Positions 39,746 to 47,522 of a stretch of 64,000 nt of DNA are shown here, one piece after another. The notes beneath the pieces were generated by a model, which did not search any database, was not told the DNA's origin, and was given only the letters and a program-made list of their open reading frames with translations. The DNA lies in assembly GCF_900128455.1 (NCBI RefSeq), contig NZ_LT635783.1:2443935-2507934 (forward strand). The letters are read 5' to 3'. The first letter of the stretch is position 1. Each line of letters begins with the position of its first letter. The position numbers and the translations under genes were made by a program. This DNA is from Bacteroides mediterraneensis. GTDB taxonomy: Bacteria; Bacteroidota; Bacteroidia; Bacteroidales; Bacteroidaceae.

Positions 39746-41284
39746 TCAATCTACCTCCTGCAACTGGTTCTTTGCGGTGGCATCCACTTCCTGTAATGTG
39801 CATTTCCGCAAGACTACCTGTCCTGCCTGCTTGTCCTCCGGCAGGTCAATCCCTGTCAGACGAATACCGCTTACACGGTCGAACACAAAAGCCGGACGGA
39901 AATCATCTTCCTGCAAACGCAGTTTGATGTGACGCAGCTGAATTCCTTTCACATGACGCACATAAAATCCCCACGAAGGAAGTTCCTCAAACATGGTAAA
40001 CTCCGGATATCCCTTTTCATTTTCAGGCACATCCTTCAACCGGCTCACCGACATGTAAGCCATCCCCCGCGTAGCACGACCCGGATACACAATCTCGATG
40101 TTCTCCAAGGTCACATCTTCAATGTCATGCCCCGGTATGCCTGAAATGGAACTGGGGAACGGGTTATGGAAGAACGTCACCGAAGGTCCCCGCAAGTCAT
40201 AATTAAGGTCCGGACGGCCAAAAGGCACTTCCACATACACATTCTTGATGGACACATGACGCAAGTAACCCGGCTGGTCTCCCGAACGATGCCCCAGACG
40301 GATAAAAATCGCATTGCCCGTGTTCACCGCATGTACATTGGAAACCTGCACATGCTCAATCTCCGCTCCATCGACCGACTCAATGGCAATAGCCGAACGG
40401 TAAGTATCCTTCACCCAGATACTGTCAATCTTCACGTGCTTGAATCCGCCAAGTGACTCCGTCCCAAACTTGATGGCACTGGCACTGCTGATGATGTGAC
40501 AGTTGGAAATAGAAGCCCCGTCGTTCCAGGCCCCCCGGTTGTGCGATTTCAGGCAAATGCCATCGTCGGCTGAATTGATGTAACAGTTCGAGATGCGTAC
40601 CTTCTTACAATCGCTGATATCAATCCCATCGTTGTTCCAGTAAGCCCGGTTTTCGACATGCAGACTGTCCAACGTCAGGTCGGAGCACAATGAAAACGAC
40701 AATCCCCACGCGGCGCTGCTCCGGAAACGGGCATTGCGAATCTCCACATTGCGACACCCACGGATGAAAAGGAGCTTCGGACGCGTATTCGGCCGCTTAC
40801 GGTATGTATTATAATGCTTATCCACCAGCTCTCCCGTATGATGCAGACTGTCAATCGTCAAGGCCAGTTCCCGACCCTGTCCGTCAATACAACCGTTACC
40901 CCGGATACCGATATGTTCCGCCCCCTCGGCATAAATCAATGCCTGGTCAAAATGGTCATCGTTCACCTTCAGTTCCTTCTCCGTGCTGAAACCCGGATAA
41001 TCATACGGGCTCGTACTTCCCAGCAGCACCGCCTCCTTCTCCAAATAAAGCACCACATTCGATTTCAACTGCAAACTGCCGGTGAGATACCGTCCGGCAG
41101 GAAAATACAACTGACCGCCTCCCGATGCATGCAAATTATCGATAGCCGCTTGCAGGCTATCCGTATTCAGTGTTTTTCCATCGCCCACCACTCCGTGCCG
41201 AAGCACATTATATTCAATCGCCGTGGCCGTATTCATCCACAAACACAGGCCACATAAAAAAAGAAATAAGGTTTGTTTTTTCAT
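39746..41284 (-). CDS. GH28 family glycoside hydrolase (pectin-degrading)
   Basis: The 512-residue protein has a signal peptide (MKKQTLFLFLCGLCLWMNTATA), the right-handed beta-helix pattern, and GH28 active-site motifs NNDGID (about 211-216) and SADDGI (about 233-238), with a following GAWND. GH28 enzymes cut homogalacturonan or rhamnogalacturonan. No SusC/SusD or polysaccharide utilisation locus is visible in the window, so it appears as a single gene here. Extracellular or outer-membrane location is likely. Confidence 0.88.
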   Translation of the reverse strand: MKKQTLFLFLCGLCLWMNTATAIEYNVLRHGVVGDGKTLNTDSLQAAIDNLHASGGGQLYFPAGRYLTGSLQLKSNVVLYLEKEAVLLGSTSPYDYPGFSTEKELKVNDDHFDQALIYAEGAEHIGIRGNGCIDGQGRELALTIDSLHHTGELVDKHYNTYRKRPNTRPKLLFIRGCRNVEIRNARFRSSAAWGLSFSLCSDLTLDSLHVENRAYWNNDGIDISDCKKVRISNCYINSADDGICLKSHNRGAWNDGASISNCHIISSASAIKFGTESLGGFKHVKIDSIWVKDTYRSAIAIESVDGAEIEHVQVSNVHAVNTGNAIFIRLGHRSGDQPGYLRHVSIKNVYVEVPFGRPDLNYDLRGPSVTFFHNPFPSSISGIPGHDIEDVTLENIEIVYPGRATRGMAYMSVSRLKDVPENEKGYPEFTMFEELPSWGFYVRHVKGIQLRHIKLRLQEDDFRPAFVFDRVSGIRLTGIDLPEDKQAGQVVLRKCTLQEVDATAKNQLQEVD

Positions 41285-41390
41285 GGTATATCTGTCTATT
41301 CACGGGTAAAAATACACATTTCATCAGACAACCACCCTATCATCCGTCCACAAAATGGCGGTATCTGCCAGAATTTTTCACCTGACCCTA

Positions 41391-41436
41391 CAAAAAAAGC
41401 GTCTTTTTGAGACACTTTACCGCCTCAAAAAGACGC
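41391..41436. terminator. Hairpin terminator (minus strand)
   Basis: GCGTCTTTTTGAG (41399-41411) pairs with CTCAAAAAGACGC (41424-41436), and a T run follows on the minus strand, fitting a terminator for the HD-domain gene. Confidence 0.75.
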
Positions 41437-41458
41437 CATCCAACGGCTTCCGTCTTGC

Positions 41459-41977
41459 TTACAGATACATTCTGTCGAGCAATGACAGGCCTGTCTTTGT
41501 CTTGAAGATTTTTTCGCGTACCTTCCGGACAGCTTCTACCGGCAGGTTGTCTTCATAAATATTGACCAGAAAATCGGCTTCCACCAGAATCTGATAATCC
41601 ATTCCCTCTATACAGTCGTACGTGTGATGATGTCCCACCAGCCAGCATATCCGTTCAATCTGCGCTTCAGAGAATGTGCCCATCTCGGTCAGCAGTTTCC
41701 GAGCCTCCGCCGGACCTTCCTGTTCCTGATGTTTCCCGTCACACACTCCATATTTCTTCTCGGAAATCCGGATGCCAATGTCGTGTACAATTGCGGTCGC
41801 TTCCAGAATCAGCTGCGTAGCCGCGTCCAATCCTTCCGACAAGCCAATCATCCGGGCAAAATAATGCACCTTGATGAGGTGCTGTATCCGTTTCGGGTCA
41901 CCTGCATTGTAAGTCACCATCCGGTCTGACAATTCATGCAACTGCCAGTCGGCTGCTTTTTTCTCGTTCATTTCCAT
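41459..41977 (-). CDS. HD-domain phosphohydrolase
   Basis: The 172-residue product has HD hydrolase residues: a His in LIKVHYFARM, the HD pair in AIVHDIGI, and a His-rich GHHHTYD followed by a late Asp (VEADFLVNI). Such proteins hydrolyse nucleotide or phosphoester bonds with a bound metal. The cellular substrate is unknown. It lies 23 bp downstream of the pyrD-like gene in the same direction. Confidence 0.85.
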   Translation of the reverse strand: MEMNEKKAADWQLHELSDRMVTYNAGDPKRIQHLIKVHYFARMIGLSEGLDAATQLILEATAIVHDIGIRISEKKYGVCDGKHQEQEGPAEARKLLTEMGTFSEAQIERICWLVGHHHTYDCIEGMDYQILVEADFLVNIYEDNLPVEAVRKVREKIFKTKTGLSLLDRMYL

Positions 41978-42000
41978 ATTTTGTAGCTCTAAATCCTCTT

Positions 42001-42996
42001 TTATTCATCGCATGCCTCGGCTATGTGCTTGACAACGCCGGGACCTTCATAAATGAATGCGGAATATATTTGCACCAGATGAGCGCCTGCATTCCGCATG
42101 GCATCGGCCTCCAACGGTGTCATCACTCCTCCAGCACCGATTAACAGCATCTCTTTGGGAGCATGAGCCGACAGATATTTCATTACCTCCACCGACTTAT
42201 GAATGACCGGAAGTCCGCTGATTCCTCCCGCTCCAACCTCCGTCACTTCCGCCTGACTGGAATGGATCAACAGCGAACGGTCTTGAGTCGGTCCGGTGGC
42301 AATAAACCCATCCAGATGATGCTTCTTCGCAAAGGTAATAATACCCTCCAATTTATCCAAAGGCACATCGGCCGGAAGTTTCAGAAATACCGGTTTTTCC
42401 AAACGCTGCTTATAGGATTCAAGGGCCGTCAATACCCCTGCCAGAATCTCAGGTGTCATGCTACCCCAGTTAACCGTATAGTAATCTGCATACCGACTGA
42501 ACGCCTCATACAAACTTGTAATATCCGCTGCGGCCCGTTCCCCGTCGGCTGGCGTATTGGTATTGATATTAACTCCTAAAATGTATTTTCCTTCCCGTTT
42601 CCGTTGCAGGTTTCTCAAAAAGACCTCTTTGCCAGGATTATTGAAACCTGTACGCGACACCAACGCATGGTCTTCCGGCAAACGGAAAATGCGCGGGGAA
42701 GGATTTCCTGACACCTTTTCCGGAGTCACCGTTCCTACTTCCAGAAATCCGAAGCCCAAATCACTCAGTTCGTCGAAGCAACTTGCTTCCTTGTCAAAAC
42801 CGGCAGACAAACCCACGCGGTTGCAGAAGGTCAGGTTCCGCCATTGGAACGGAGCCGCCTTTGGACGATAATAAGCACGTAGCATTCCTTTTACCAACGG
42901 AAGATGACGATACACATGGAGCAAAGAAATAATCTGGTTGTGAATCTTCTCCGCATCGATACGGAACAACCAGGGACGAAGAATAGATTGGTACAT
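42001..42996 (-). CDS. Dihydroorotate dehydrogenase-like, divergent class 2
   Basis: The 331-residue protein has class 2 features: VGLSAGFDKEASCFDEL, GFGFLEVGTVTP, GNPSPRIFRLPEDHALVSRTGFNN and the C-terminal GAGGISG and LIGAGGV phosphate-binding motifs. Class 2 enzymes pass electrons from dihydroorotate to quinone. The usual NVSSPNT segment with its catalytic serine is replaced by NWGSMTP (Asn176 onward), so it may be a specialised paralogue rather than the main pyrimidine enzyme. A -7 box lies 26 bp upstream. Confidence 0.75.
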   Translation of the reverse strand: MYQSILRPWLFRIDAEKIHNQIISLLHVYRHLPLVKGMLRAYYRPKAAPFQWRNLTFCNRVGLSAGFDKEASCFDELSDLGFGFLEVGTVTPEKVSGNPSPRIFRLPEDHALVSRTGFNNPGKEVFLRNLQRKREGKYILGVNINTNTPADGERAAADITSLYEAFSRYADYYTVNWGSMTPEILAGVLTALESYKQRLEKPVFLKLPADVPLDKLEGIITFAKKHHLDGFIATGPTQDRSLLIHSSQAEVTEVGAGGISGLPVIHKSVEVMKYLSAHAPKEMLLIGAGGVMTPLEADAMRNAGAHLVQIYSAFIYEGPGVVKHIAEACDE

Positions 42997-43021
42997 AATC
43001 GTAATTTTTTAGTTTCGTGAC

Positions 43022-43030
43022 ACAAAAGTA
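43022..43030 (-). promoter_or_regulatory. -7 box of the pyrD-like gene
   Basis: The minus strand reads TACTTTTGT (TAnnTTTGY), with a predicted start near 43015 before the ATG at 42996. Confidence 0.6.
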
Positions 43031-43132
43031 CGACATCTCCCTGAAATTTCATCATAAAAAAAAGTTATCCCCTATTACCGGGAACTGCGCTTTTACGTTG
43101 AGCCGTTGATTCCCGAAGACCTCTTTGGAAAA

Positions 43133-43169
43133 TAAAAAAATCCACTTAATACGCTGATATTAAGTGGAT
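43133..43169 (-). terminator. Terminator of the split tRNA-Thr
   Basis: On the minus strand ATCCACTTAAT (43159-43169 complement) pairs with ATTAAGTGGAT (43140-43150 complement) and is followed by a T run, directly downstream of the tRNA-Thr 3' half. Confidence 0.75.
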
Positions 43170-43178
43170 CTCACTCGG

Positions 43179-43223
43179 AGCCGAAAGCGGGACTCGAACC
43201 CGCGACTTACTCATTACGAATGA
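43179..43223 (-). tRNA. 3' half of split tRNA-Thr(CGU): prophage attachment site
   Basis: The minus strand gives the anticodon loop and 3' part of a tRNA-Thr with anticodon CGT (TCATTCGTAATGA), T-arm GCGGG-TTCGAGT-CCCGC and acceptor TTTCGGC. The 5' half (acceptor, D-arm) is missing; sequence to the right is unrelated. This is the leftover half where an integrase inserted the element on the right; an intact tRNA is expected at the far end beyond the window. Confidence 0.8.
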
Positions 43224-43316
43224 TTATCTAAAGAATTAATGAAATCACTGGTTATCAGTTATTTATAATTAATTTTGAGCTAAATAAGGATACTCATTGG
43301 AACATTTTTTCTGCAA

Positions 43317-43730
43317 TCACAACTTGGTATATGTTTCCGGCTGAATGTATTCAGGGAGATTATCACCATCTAAAATAAGATATGTTTCAATTTTAGATTC
43401 TCCTTGTCTTAATAGCTTTGCTCCAATCTGATAAACTTCTCCTGTTTCCTCATTTGTAAGAGAAATTGTATTTCCTGTTATCTGATACAAATATGTTCCC
43501 TTTTCGCGTTGATATACGTTTACAAGAAGTACCTTCATTTCGCCATTCTTGAAAACCAGATACACATAATTTTCTCCATCGAAATTTTTAATATATGTAC
43601 CTTCACCATCTTCAAGATTTTCTTGAGTCAAACTTAAGGTCTCTTCCGTCCATTTTGGGGAGTCATTATTCGAACATGATACAAGCAAAAAAGAAAGTAT
43701 CACATAGAAAGAAAACAATATATTCTTCAT
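43317..43730 (-). CDS. Prophage-carried lipoprotein
   Basis: The 137-residue product has a signal peptide with lipobox LVSC (Cys about 19) and a beta-rich mature part (YIKNFDGENYVYLVFKNGEMK). It is next to the attachment site, the usual position for lysogeny cargo, and may alter the cell surface or exclude other phages. It abuts the nuclease gene upstream by 4 bp and is probably co-transcribed with it. Confidence 0.6.
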   Translation of the reverse strand: MKNILFSFYVILSFLLVSCSNNDSPKWTEETLSLTQENLEDGEGTYIKNFDGENYVYLVFKNGEMKVLLVNVYQREKGTYLYQITGNTISLTNEETGEVYQIGAKLLRQGESKIETYLILDGDNLPEYIQPETYTKL

Positions 43731-43734
43731 AACA

Positions 43735-45204
43735 TCAAGTATTAAGTTTGTTCTTCAATTCATTATACAAATCGGGATTCTTCATGTCCTCCCAATAGTA
43801 TTTTCTGTATCGGCTTCTACTGAAACCATTCTTGTCATCATAAACCATGATACATTCCTTGTCACACAAAATGATTACCGAGGACAGAAGCAGCTTGGCA
43901 TAAGAAAAGGCCTGAAGGAAGGCCGCTTCTATTTCCTGATTATTCTTCATGTGGTATTTTGCCTCAATCAACACTTTTGCTTTTTCTTCTTCCGGCTTGT
44001 TATCATAGTGAAGCGCATAGTCCGGAAAAATCCGGTGTCCTCTTCCTGCATGGATTGGTAGCTGGCGTACGTAGTCCTTGTGCTCATACCATCCCATACT
44101 ATTCAGCAGTGGTTCCAATAGATTCACTTCAACATCTCTTTCATTCTCAACTGTGATTCCTTCCGGCAATGAAGGTGTGTAGATTTGTGGAAGTGCGGAC
44201 GTATCAAACCCTTTGGCCGCAAGCATACGAAGAAGTTCAGAATAATCCTTTCCACTAACCGGCCACCCGTTAACTCCTTGGAAATTTTTCCTTACGAGCG
44301 GATGGTTGGAAAAGTATCCATCAGCTTTCAGGTCTTTCAATGAAATCTTAGGTATAGCTATCCTGTCTCCGATATATGTATTGCTATAATAGTGAAAGAA
44401 TGGGTCTACTACTCCATCGGTCTGCGCAATCCACAGGCAAGTAATGGCACTCACAGGAGAAGTTTCATAATGAATAAGAATGTCTCCCCTCTTAGTGTCT
44501 ATGTTTGTCTGCCAGAATCCGGTAGTCCAATGAGTACCATATCCTTCAATCAATCCACCAATGAACCATGCAGCCGATGGTTGGGGCATTTTGCCCTTTT
44601 CTTCTGTACCAAGAACATTTGGAGCATAATCATACATGAAAGCACTAAATTCGTCAGGTGACAATCCGTTCTCCGTCCTGAATTTGTAGAACACCTTACA
44701 TAATTCCCAGTAATACATACATCTGGCTTTATAATCAGGTTTCTTTGGAATTGTAGGAAGTTCTATTTCAAAGTAGTCCGCAAGATTTGTAAGCTGATAG
44801 AACTCGTCAATGTAGATATATGGGAAGAAATATTCTTCAAACAAATAATTCAACTCCATTGACAGGAATGGAATAAGTTCAAGCATCCGGTCAAAGTCCC
44901 CTATCTTTAAGACTTCCTCTGATTCTATTATCAGTCCGGTGGATATAATTTCTTCATATAGCTTACCGGCTTCATCCAAGGACTGCAATTCTGTTCCTTC
45001 ATGTTCAGATACCTTGTAGCACCAGAAGTCTTCGAGTATTCCACAAATCATTTCTGAATTGAAGGAATCCCTGATTTTAGGATTGTACTTCTCGAACAGG
45101 CACTCCTCTTCCATCCACTCTTTTCTGTCTGAAAAGGCGGATATGGCAGACTTACCGTCAGGTGAGTTCTTGTACAGGTTCCAAAGGTATTGGTTGAATT
45201 TCAT
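43735..45204 (-). CDS. EVE-like domain fused to PD-(D/E)XK nuclease (type IV restriction-like)
   Basis: The 489-residue protein has an N-terminal region of unknown fold. Next is an EVE/PUA-like domain at about 210-325 (DILIHYETSP, HPLVRKNFQGVNGWPV). At the C-terminus is a PD-(D/E)XK nuclease with Asp395 (FPDYALHY) and Glu414-x-Lys416 (LIEAKYH), plus a Gln in the following helix (QAFSYA). EVE domains bind modified bases, so the fusion fits a modification-dependent restriction enzyme guarding the lysogen against other phages. Domain calls are by motif recognition. Confidence 0.6.
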   Translation of the reverse strand: MKFNQYLWNLYKNSPDGKSAISAFSDRKEWMEEECLFEKYNPKIRDSFNSEMICGILEDFWCYKVSEHEGTELQSLDEAGKLYEEIISTGLIIESEEVLKIGDFDRMLELIPFLSMELNYLFEEYFFPYIYIDEFYQLTNLADYFEIELPTIPKKPDYKARCMYYWELCKVFYKFRTENGLSPDEFSAFMYDYAPNVLGTEEKGKMPQPSAAWFIGGLIEGYGTHWTTGFWQTNIDTKRGDILIHYETSPVSAITCLWIAQTDGVVDPFFHYYSNTYIGDRIAIPKISLKDLKADGYFSNHPLVRKNFQGVNGWPVSGKDYSELLRMLAAKGFDTSALPQIYTPSLPEGITVENERDVEVNLLEPLLNSMGWYEHKDYVRQLPIHAGRGHRIFPDYALHYDNKPEEEKAKVLIEAKYHMKNNQEIEAAFLQAFSYAKLLLSSVIILCDKECIMVYDDKNGFSRSRYRKYYWEDMKNPDLYNELKNKLNT

Positions 45205-45207
45205 GAT

Positions 45208-45864
45208 CTAAAGCCTTAAACTTCCAACAACTAAATTATATGAACGAATATTCTCTTTAGGTATTGAGAAATCAGGAAATTCGGAATTGTATGAACGACA
45301 TAGAATAGATTCTCCAGCATCATAAATACGTTTAATAACTATCCCTTGTGTTGTGTCAAGTACATGAACTCTTCCCCATTGTAAAAATTGTTTCTCATTC
45401 ACTCTAAGGCAGGCAACCTCATCTCCGGCAAAATACTCAGGTTCCATACTTTTGCCAGTAATTCTAATTGTAAAATCATATTTTGGGAAAGCACTTATAA
45501 CAGGAAGCTGCTCACATTGATATTCTGTAATGCCCTCTACTGCCTCTGTAAGTGTTCCTGCCGCTGCATCATAAGGAATACGAGGCCTTGTTTCTATTTG
45601 CTTTAATTTATCACATAAATATTTTTGAATATTAGGATGCAAACTAGTTTCTGCTTCATCAATAAGAAGAATTGGGCGTTCTGTCGTTTTATATTTCATT
45701 ATCTTATCGCCATATTGCTTATATAGCAAAGTGAATTTCTCATCATTTAAAGGTCTTTTACCATTTTCTATAGCAGATAAATAAGGTTGTTTTATACCCA
45801 ATACTGTACAAATCTCTAATTGAGAGATATTATTGTCAGTTCTAAATTTCTTAATATCAATCAT
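45208..45864 (-). CDS. S24-type phage repressor with an ATPase-like linker segment
   Basis: The 218-residue protein has an N-terminal HTH (about 13-37, NISQLEICTVLGIKQPYLS) and a C-terminal S24 domain with Ser139 (GKSMEPE), Lys178 (GIVIKRI) and an AAG cleavage-type motif at 101-103. Between them residues 64-90 read PILLIDEAETSLHPNIQKYL, which is the Walker B/D-loop pattern of OLD/AAA15-type ATPases without any Walker A. It represses the rightward promoter at 45934 from sites in the shared intergenic region. Confidence 0.8.
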   Translation of the reverse strand: MIDIKKFRTDNNISQLEICTVLGIKQPYLSAIENGKRPLNDEKFTLLYKQYGDKIMKYKTTERPILLIDEAETSLHPNIQKYLCDKLKQIETRPRIPYDAAAGTLTEAVEGITEYQCEQLPVISAFPKYDFTIRITGKSMEPEYFAGDEVACLRVNEKQFLQWGRVHVLDTTQGIVIKRIYDAGESILCRSYNSEFPDFSIPKENIRSYNLVVGSLRL

Positions 45865-45901
45865 ATAACACTATTTAACTTTAGAAAGAGATAAATTATC
45901 G

Positions 45902-45928
45902 TATAATCATATTGACAATATAATCATT
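45902..45928. promoter_or_regulatory. Direct-repeat operator candidate, immunity region A
   Basis: TATAATCAT occurs at 45902-45910 and again at 45920-45928, 18 bp apart, between the S24 repressor gene and the rightward promoter at 45934. It differs from the inverted repeat in immunity region B. Confidence 0.6.
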
Positions 45929-45933
45929 ATGGT

Positions 45934-46003
45934 TATATTTGCATATCGAAACTTTGATACGAAACAAATATAGTAAAAACAACTAACCCTCACACGATTA
46001 TGA
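45934..46003 (+). promoter_or_regulatory. Rightward early promoter and leader, copy A
   Basis: TATATTTGC (45934-45942) is a perfect -7 box. The next ~70 bp are duplicated almost exactly at 47442-47522 (shared blocks ATATCGAAACT, ATACGAAACAAATATA, CAACTAACCC, ACACGATTATGA). The duplicated segment runs into the start codon of a short gene in both places. Confidence 0.75.
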
Positions 46004-46071
46004 AGAAAAATGTATTGCACGAGATTATGAGCCTTGCATGGCATCGTATTATTAACTCAAAAACATTATGA
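46000..46071 (+). pseudogene. Truncated WYL_2-like early gene, copy A
   Basis: From ATG 46000 the frame gives only MKKNVLHEIMSLAWHRIINSK and a short tail before TGA 46069-46071. The start resembles the gene at 47520 (LKEVMLTAWTLVKRN), which continues for 109 residues. Here the HNH endonuclease gene begins four bases before the stop, suggesting that its arrival cut the old gene short. Confidence 0.6.
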
Positions 46072-46616
46072 AAGAAGTTTGGAAAGACATAAGAGGATAC
46101 GAAGGTAGATACCAAATATCCAATATGGGGCATGTGTTATCATTGTCTAAAACACATAAGACTAAAGTGTTTAATAAAGCCATTGTTGAAACAAAAACAT
46201 CTCCTAAAATTCTAAAAGGCAGCAAGGATAAGGATGGCTATCTTACAGTGTATTTGGGTAATGGTAAAGAGCAAAAAAGGTTTAAGGTGCACAGGTTGGT
46301 TGCAGAAACCTTTATTCCAAAGATTGACGGTAAAACATTCATCAATCATAAGAACGGAATCAAAGACGACAATAGAGCTGACAATTTAGAATGGTGTACA
46401 AATGCGGAAAACCTTTATCACGCCCACCATACAATTCGACACGATAAACCATATTATAATCAGAAAGTAATATTGTGTATCGGTAATGGTTTTACAGAAG
46501 AATATAAAAGCATAACAGAAGCCGCAAAAGCCATAGGGGTAAGCAAACAAGCTATTTCTATGTGTTTGAGAGGACGGACGAAGAAATGCTGTGGTTATAA
46601 ATGGCGATATAAATAG
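46068..46616 (+). CDS. NUMOD4/HNH homing endonuclease
   Basis: The 182-residue product has a NUMOD4-like start (EVWKDIRGYEGRYQISNMG), an HNH core (FKVHRLVAETFIP, INHKNGIKDDNRADNLEWCTNAENL), and a C-terminal NUMOD1-like HTH (SITEAAKAIGVSKQAISMCLRGR). Such free-standing enzymes spread by homing. A second member lies at 55118. It overlaps the broken gene at 46000 by 4 bp. Confidence 0.85.
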   Translation: MKEVWKDIRGYEGRYQISNMGHVLSLSKTHKTKVFNKAIVETKTSPKILKGSKDKDGYLTVYLGNGKEQKRFKVHRLVAETFIPKIDGKTFINHKNGIKDDNRADNLEWCTNAENLYHAHHTIRHDKPYYNQKVILCIGNGFTEEYKSITEAAKAIGVSKQAISMCLRGRTKKCCGYKWRYK

Positions 46617-46660
46617 CAATAAATTACTAATTAGTTCTTTGAAATTTTGATGCAGAGTAT

Positions 46661-46765
46661 ATGGAAAAAGAAGATTGGAAAGAAGCGGCGTTTAACGCCA
46701 TTTGTAGTGCCATTGTAAGTGCTGTAGTATCTGCAATTGTGGCTTTCATTTGTTCATCGAACTGA
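46661..46765 (+). CDS. 34-residue membrane peptide, doubtful
   Basis: An ATG at 46661 opens 34 codons ending at TGA 46763-46765, encoding one hydrophobic helix with SAIVSAVVSAIVAFI. It lacks a clear ribosome site and overlaps the convergent gene by 20 bp. It may be a real small peptide or chance. Confidence 0.35.
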   Translation: MEKEDWKEAAFNAICSAIVSAVVSAIVAFICSSN

Positions 46766-47057
46766 CGATGTAGGAAACGATTGCACTGACGAGAGCGGAA
46801 ATCAACATGTTGAAATAGAATGTGACGGTTTGTTTTCTTCGTGTGTTCCGCTCTTTTACATATCCACCTTGCAAGAAGAAGCCTTTTCCTTTATCTGTGA
46901 TATGATATGCACTGCCATTTACAGATGTATGAAGCTTTATATATCCATCAGATACGAGTATTTCTATGATTTCAATTATAGGTGTATAATTGCCAACGTT
47001 GTCATTATAGAATCTGCTTAAGACTTCATCCTTTTCTTGTGGGGTGTACTTTTTCAT
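46746..47057 (-). CDS. Winged-helix-like protein with C-terminal membrane helix
   Basis: The 103-residue product has a small winged-helix pattern (IIEIIEILVSDGYIKL, HITDKGKGFFLQGGY), a basic linker (RNTRRKQT), and one C-terminal membrane helix (LISALVSAIVSYIVSS). The layout matches the cargo gene at 25585 in the Mu-like prophage. It overlaps the repressor gene upstream by 4 bp, so it is co-expressed with it in the lysogen. A role in sensing or exclusion is possible but unproven. Confidence 0.65.
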   Translation of the reverse strand: MKKYTPQEKDEVLSRFYNDNVGNYTPIIEIIEILVSDGYIKLHTSVNGSAYHITDKGKGFFLQGGYVKERNTRRKQTVTFYFNMLISALVSAIVSYIVSSMNK

Positions 47058-47374
47058 TTCTTGGAAAGGTTTTCAATGGTGCGTTGCTGGCTTTCAATGA
47101 TAGATAGTAAGCGATCTGAGATATTCTCGGTTGTGCTTGAAACTTCAGTAACAGTTGATGATTTGAACATATCACCCTTACCGCGAAGCAGCCAGTCAGC
47201 ATTTACATCTTCAATACTATTTAGTATTAAAAGAACTGGCTCTATCCCAAAACTTTCACCTGCTCTCATCAGCTTTCTTACATAGACATCTGATTTACCT
47301 ATTAATGAAGCTGCATCTTTTACGCTGATATTCTTTGATTTAAGTATTTCAGCAAATCTTTCGTTAATAGTCAT
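47054..47374 (-). CDS. HTH repressor of immunity region B
   Basis: The 106-residue protein has an N-terminal HTH (FAEILKSKNISVKDAASLIGKSDVYVRKLM, about 7-36) and no peptidase domain; the C-terminal half is helical (RLLSIIESQQRTIENLSK) and may oligomerise. It faces the rightward promoter at 47442, with a CTGATTAG/CTAATTAG-type inverted repeat between them as a candidate operator. It is the second repressor of the same prophage. Confidence 0.75.
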   Translation of the reverse strand: MTINERFAEILKSKNISVKDAASLIGKSDVYVRKLMRAGESFGIEPVLLILNSIEDVNADWLLRGKGDMFKSSTVTEVSSTTENISDRLLSIIESQQRTIENLSKK

Positions 47375-47408
47375 AATGTTAATAATACTAAAAGGTAAAA
47401 CATTTTAT

Positions 47409-47439
47409 ACTGATTAGTTTTGTTTCTATACTAATTAGT
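47409..47439. promoter_or_regulatory. Inverted-repeat operator candidate, immunity region B
   Basis: ACTGATTAG (47409-47417) and CTAATTAGT (47431-47439) form an inverted repeat with one mismatch between the repressor gene and the rightward promoter. The corresponding site in region A is a different sequence (TATAATCAT, twice, 45902-45928). Confidence 0.6.
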
Positions 47440-47441
47440 AC

Positions 47442-47522
47442 TACATTTGCATATCGAAACTAAGATACGAAACAAATATACGAAATAAAAATAGTAAAAC
47501 CAACTAACCCCACACGATTATG
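47442..47522 (+). promoter_or_regulatory. Rightward early promoter and leader, copy B
   Basis: TACATTTGC (47442-47450) is a consensus -7 box, and the leader repeats that of copy A with a 12-bp insertion. It ends at the ATG of the WYL_2-like gene (47520). Confidence 0.75.
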
